From FEN-1219 sp036563665 (GTDB taxonomy: Bacteria; Pseudomonadota; Gammaproteobacteria; Steroidobacterales; Rariloculaceae), in contig DATCLY010000041.1 in the NCBI GenBank assembly GCA_036563665.1, forward strand, positions 62,001 to 126,000: a stretch of 64,000 nucleotides of DNA, in the 5' to 3' direction. The notes under the pieces were generated by a model. That model saw only the letters and a program-made list of their open reading frames with translations, was not told the DNA's origin and did no database searches. Below, piece after piece: positions 63,179 to 64,000 of this stretch. A program made the position numbers and the translations under genes. Numbering within the stretch: the first letter of the stretch is position 1; each line of letters opens with the position of its first letter.

Positions 63179-63565
63179 ATGTCGCTCGAGGTCACGTCGC
63201 TCATCGCCGGCCTGCTCACGCTCATGATGGTGCCGCTCAGCGTTCAGGTGAGCATGCGCCGCGTCAAGCTGCAAACCGTGTTCGGCGACGCCGACGACGA
63301 GCTGCTGCGACGGCGCATCCGCGCCCACGGCAACTTCGTCGAGTACGTGCCCACCTCGCTGATCGCGCTCGGGCTCATCGAATGGAACGGCGCTCCGCAC
63401 TGGCTCGTGTGGACCGTGGGCGTGGCGGTTCTCGGTGCCCGAGTGGTGCACGCCTACGGCATGCTGTACACGCGCACCACCGTGTTTCGCGGCATCGCGA
63501 TGCTCTTGCAGCACGCGGCGTTCCTCGCCGCCGGTGCCTGGCTCGTGCTGTGGTTCAGCGCCTAG
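63179..63565 (+). CDS. MAPEG family membrane protein
   Basis: 128 residues, four membrane helices. RRIRAHGNFVEYVPTSLIALGLIE is the MAPEG signature (glutathione-binding region), with ARVVHAYGMLYTR after it. The family includes microsomal glutathione transferase and leukotriene synthase relatives; bacterial members such as YecN are poorly known. GGGGGATC before the ATG at 63179 fixes the start. It diverges from glpK. Confidence 0.87.
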   Translation: MSLEVTSLIAGLLTLMMVPLSVQVSMRRVKLQTVFGDADDELLRRRIRAHGNFVEYVPTSLIALGLIEWNGAPHWLVWTVGVAVLGARVVHAYGMLYTRTTVFRGIAMLLQHAAFLAAGAWLVLWFSA

Positions 63566-63580
63566 AGCCCGCCCGCGCCG

Positions 63581-64000
63581 TCAGGACGTGACGAGGGGCG
63601 GCATGAGCCCGCGGTGGAACAGGTACGCCACCGTGTAGGCGATGGGCGCGATGATGACCGCGAGCGCCAGGGCGTACAGCAGCGCGAGCCGCCCCATGCC
63701 GCGGAGCTTGGAGAAGTCCGTGATCACGCCCATGGCCACGAACGTCAGCATGAACATCATGTGGCGCATGGGGCTCTGCAGCGCCGCCGTGCCCGCCGCG
63801 AGCGTGTCGGCGGCATCGGCCGACGACGACGCGATGGCGAGGAACGACAGCCACGCGACGAGATAGCCCAGCACGAACTTGGGGAAGCGGAACCAGATCT
63901 CCGACGGCCCCACGCTCACCTGGCCCGGCCGCCGCTCCACCTTGTACACCCAGATCAGTGCGAGCACGAAGGTCCAGATGCCGATGAACACGTCGATCCA
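63581..64000 (-). CDS. YeiH/UPF0324 family putative sulfate exporter, C-terminal part
   Basis: The frame is open to the right edge of the window (WIDVFIGIWTFVLALIW at the edge), so the 5' part of the gene is outside. The 139 visible residues include about three membrane helices with FPKFVLGYLVAWLSFLA and MLTFVAMGVITDFSKLRGMGRLALLYALALA, which fit the C-terminal helices of YeiH-type anion exporters. The stop is 15 bases from the convergent MAPEG gene. Confidence 0.72.
   Translation of the reverse strand, partial: WIDVFIGIWTFVLALIWVYKVERRPGQVSVGPSEIWFRFPKFVLGYLVAWLSFLAIASSSADAADTLAAGTAALQSPMRHMMFMLTFVAMGVITDFSKLRGMGRLALLYALALAVIIAPIAYTVAYLFHRGLMPPLVTS

Overview
The window is about 70% GC by eye, with very strong G/C bias at third codon positions. 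It reads as chromosome of a free-living aerobic proteobacterium. A high-GC gammaproteobacterium (Steroidobacter/Nevskia/Woeseia-like) is the best guess, from three things: the protocatechuate 4,5-cleavage type genes, the ~1000-residue TonB receptor beside a tryptophan halogenase, and dispersed 'GTGGGAGCGGCTTTCC' hairpin repeats. This placement is inference. I saw no rRNA, tRNA, transposase, phage or CRISPR locus.

Layout. 0-5.4 kb: a secreted metallo-beta-lactamase-fold protein, the ligI-ligC pair (lower 4-carboxy-2-hydroxymuconate semialdehyde branch) and a divergent aldehyde dehydrogenase. 5.4-16.6 kb: a long leftward gene set with almost no spacing: DUF1592-type c-heme lipoprotein, DUF1552 Tat protein, ankyrin protein, FAD-dependent tryptophan halogenase, prolyl-4-hydroxylase-like oxygenase and, after a gap, a TonB-dependent receptor. 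16.8-23.6 kb: DUF6152 pair, NADP-type glutamate dehydrogenase, acetate-type symporter with its DUF485 partner, secreted amidase. 23.7-30.1 kb: a complete tripartite RND pump with a divergent TetR gene and a readable promoter/operator. 30.1-37.7 kb: galD (4-oxalomesaconate tautomerase), an MFS carrier, a strange E2-like protein, an aminotransferase, an ACMSD-like amidohydrolase and a quinone reductase. 37.7-40.2 kb: a less GC-rich, partly decayed patch with a broken CocE-type hydrolase. 40.2-48.6 kb: CitE-like lyase, DUF4159 protein, flavin reductase, membrane serine hydrolase, orphan molybdenum hydroxylase subunit, hydroxycinnamoyl-CoA hydratase-lyase. 48.8-56.2 kb: two paralogous PQQ dehydrogenases on either side of a membrane-anchored Clp-like AAA+ protein whose C-terminus is a release-factor PCRF domain. 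56.3-64 kb: small membrane and DUF6152 proteins, MATE exporter, AI-2E family permease, a one-POTRA BamA-like protein, glycerol kinase, MAPEG protein and a truncated YeiH-type transporter.

How the genes fit together. Several genes belong to lignin-monomer catabolism: hydroxycinnamoyl-CoA hydratase-lyase makes vanillin or 4-hydroxybenzaldehyde, aldehyde dehydrogenase and PQQ dehydrogenases could oxidise aldehydes or alcohols, and LigC, LigI and GalD act after extradiol cleavage of protocatechuate or gallate. The ring-cleavage dioxygenase, hydratase and final aldolase are not here. The most unusual items are the AAA+/PCRF fusion, the lipoyl-less and catalytically degenerate E2-like protein, the halogenase/hydroxylase/ankyrin/DUF1552/DUF1592 gene set, and the hairpin repeat family whose stems show compensatory base changes.
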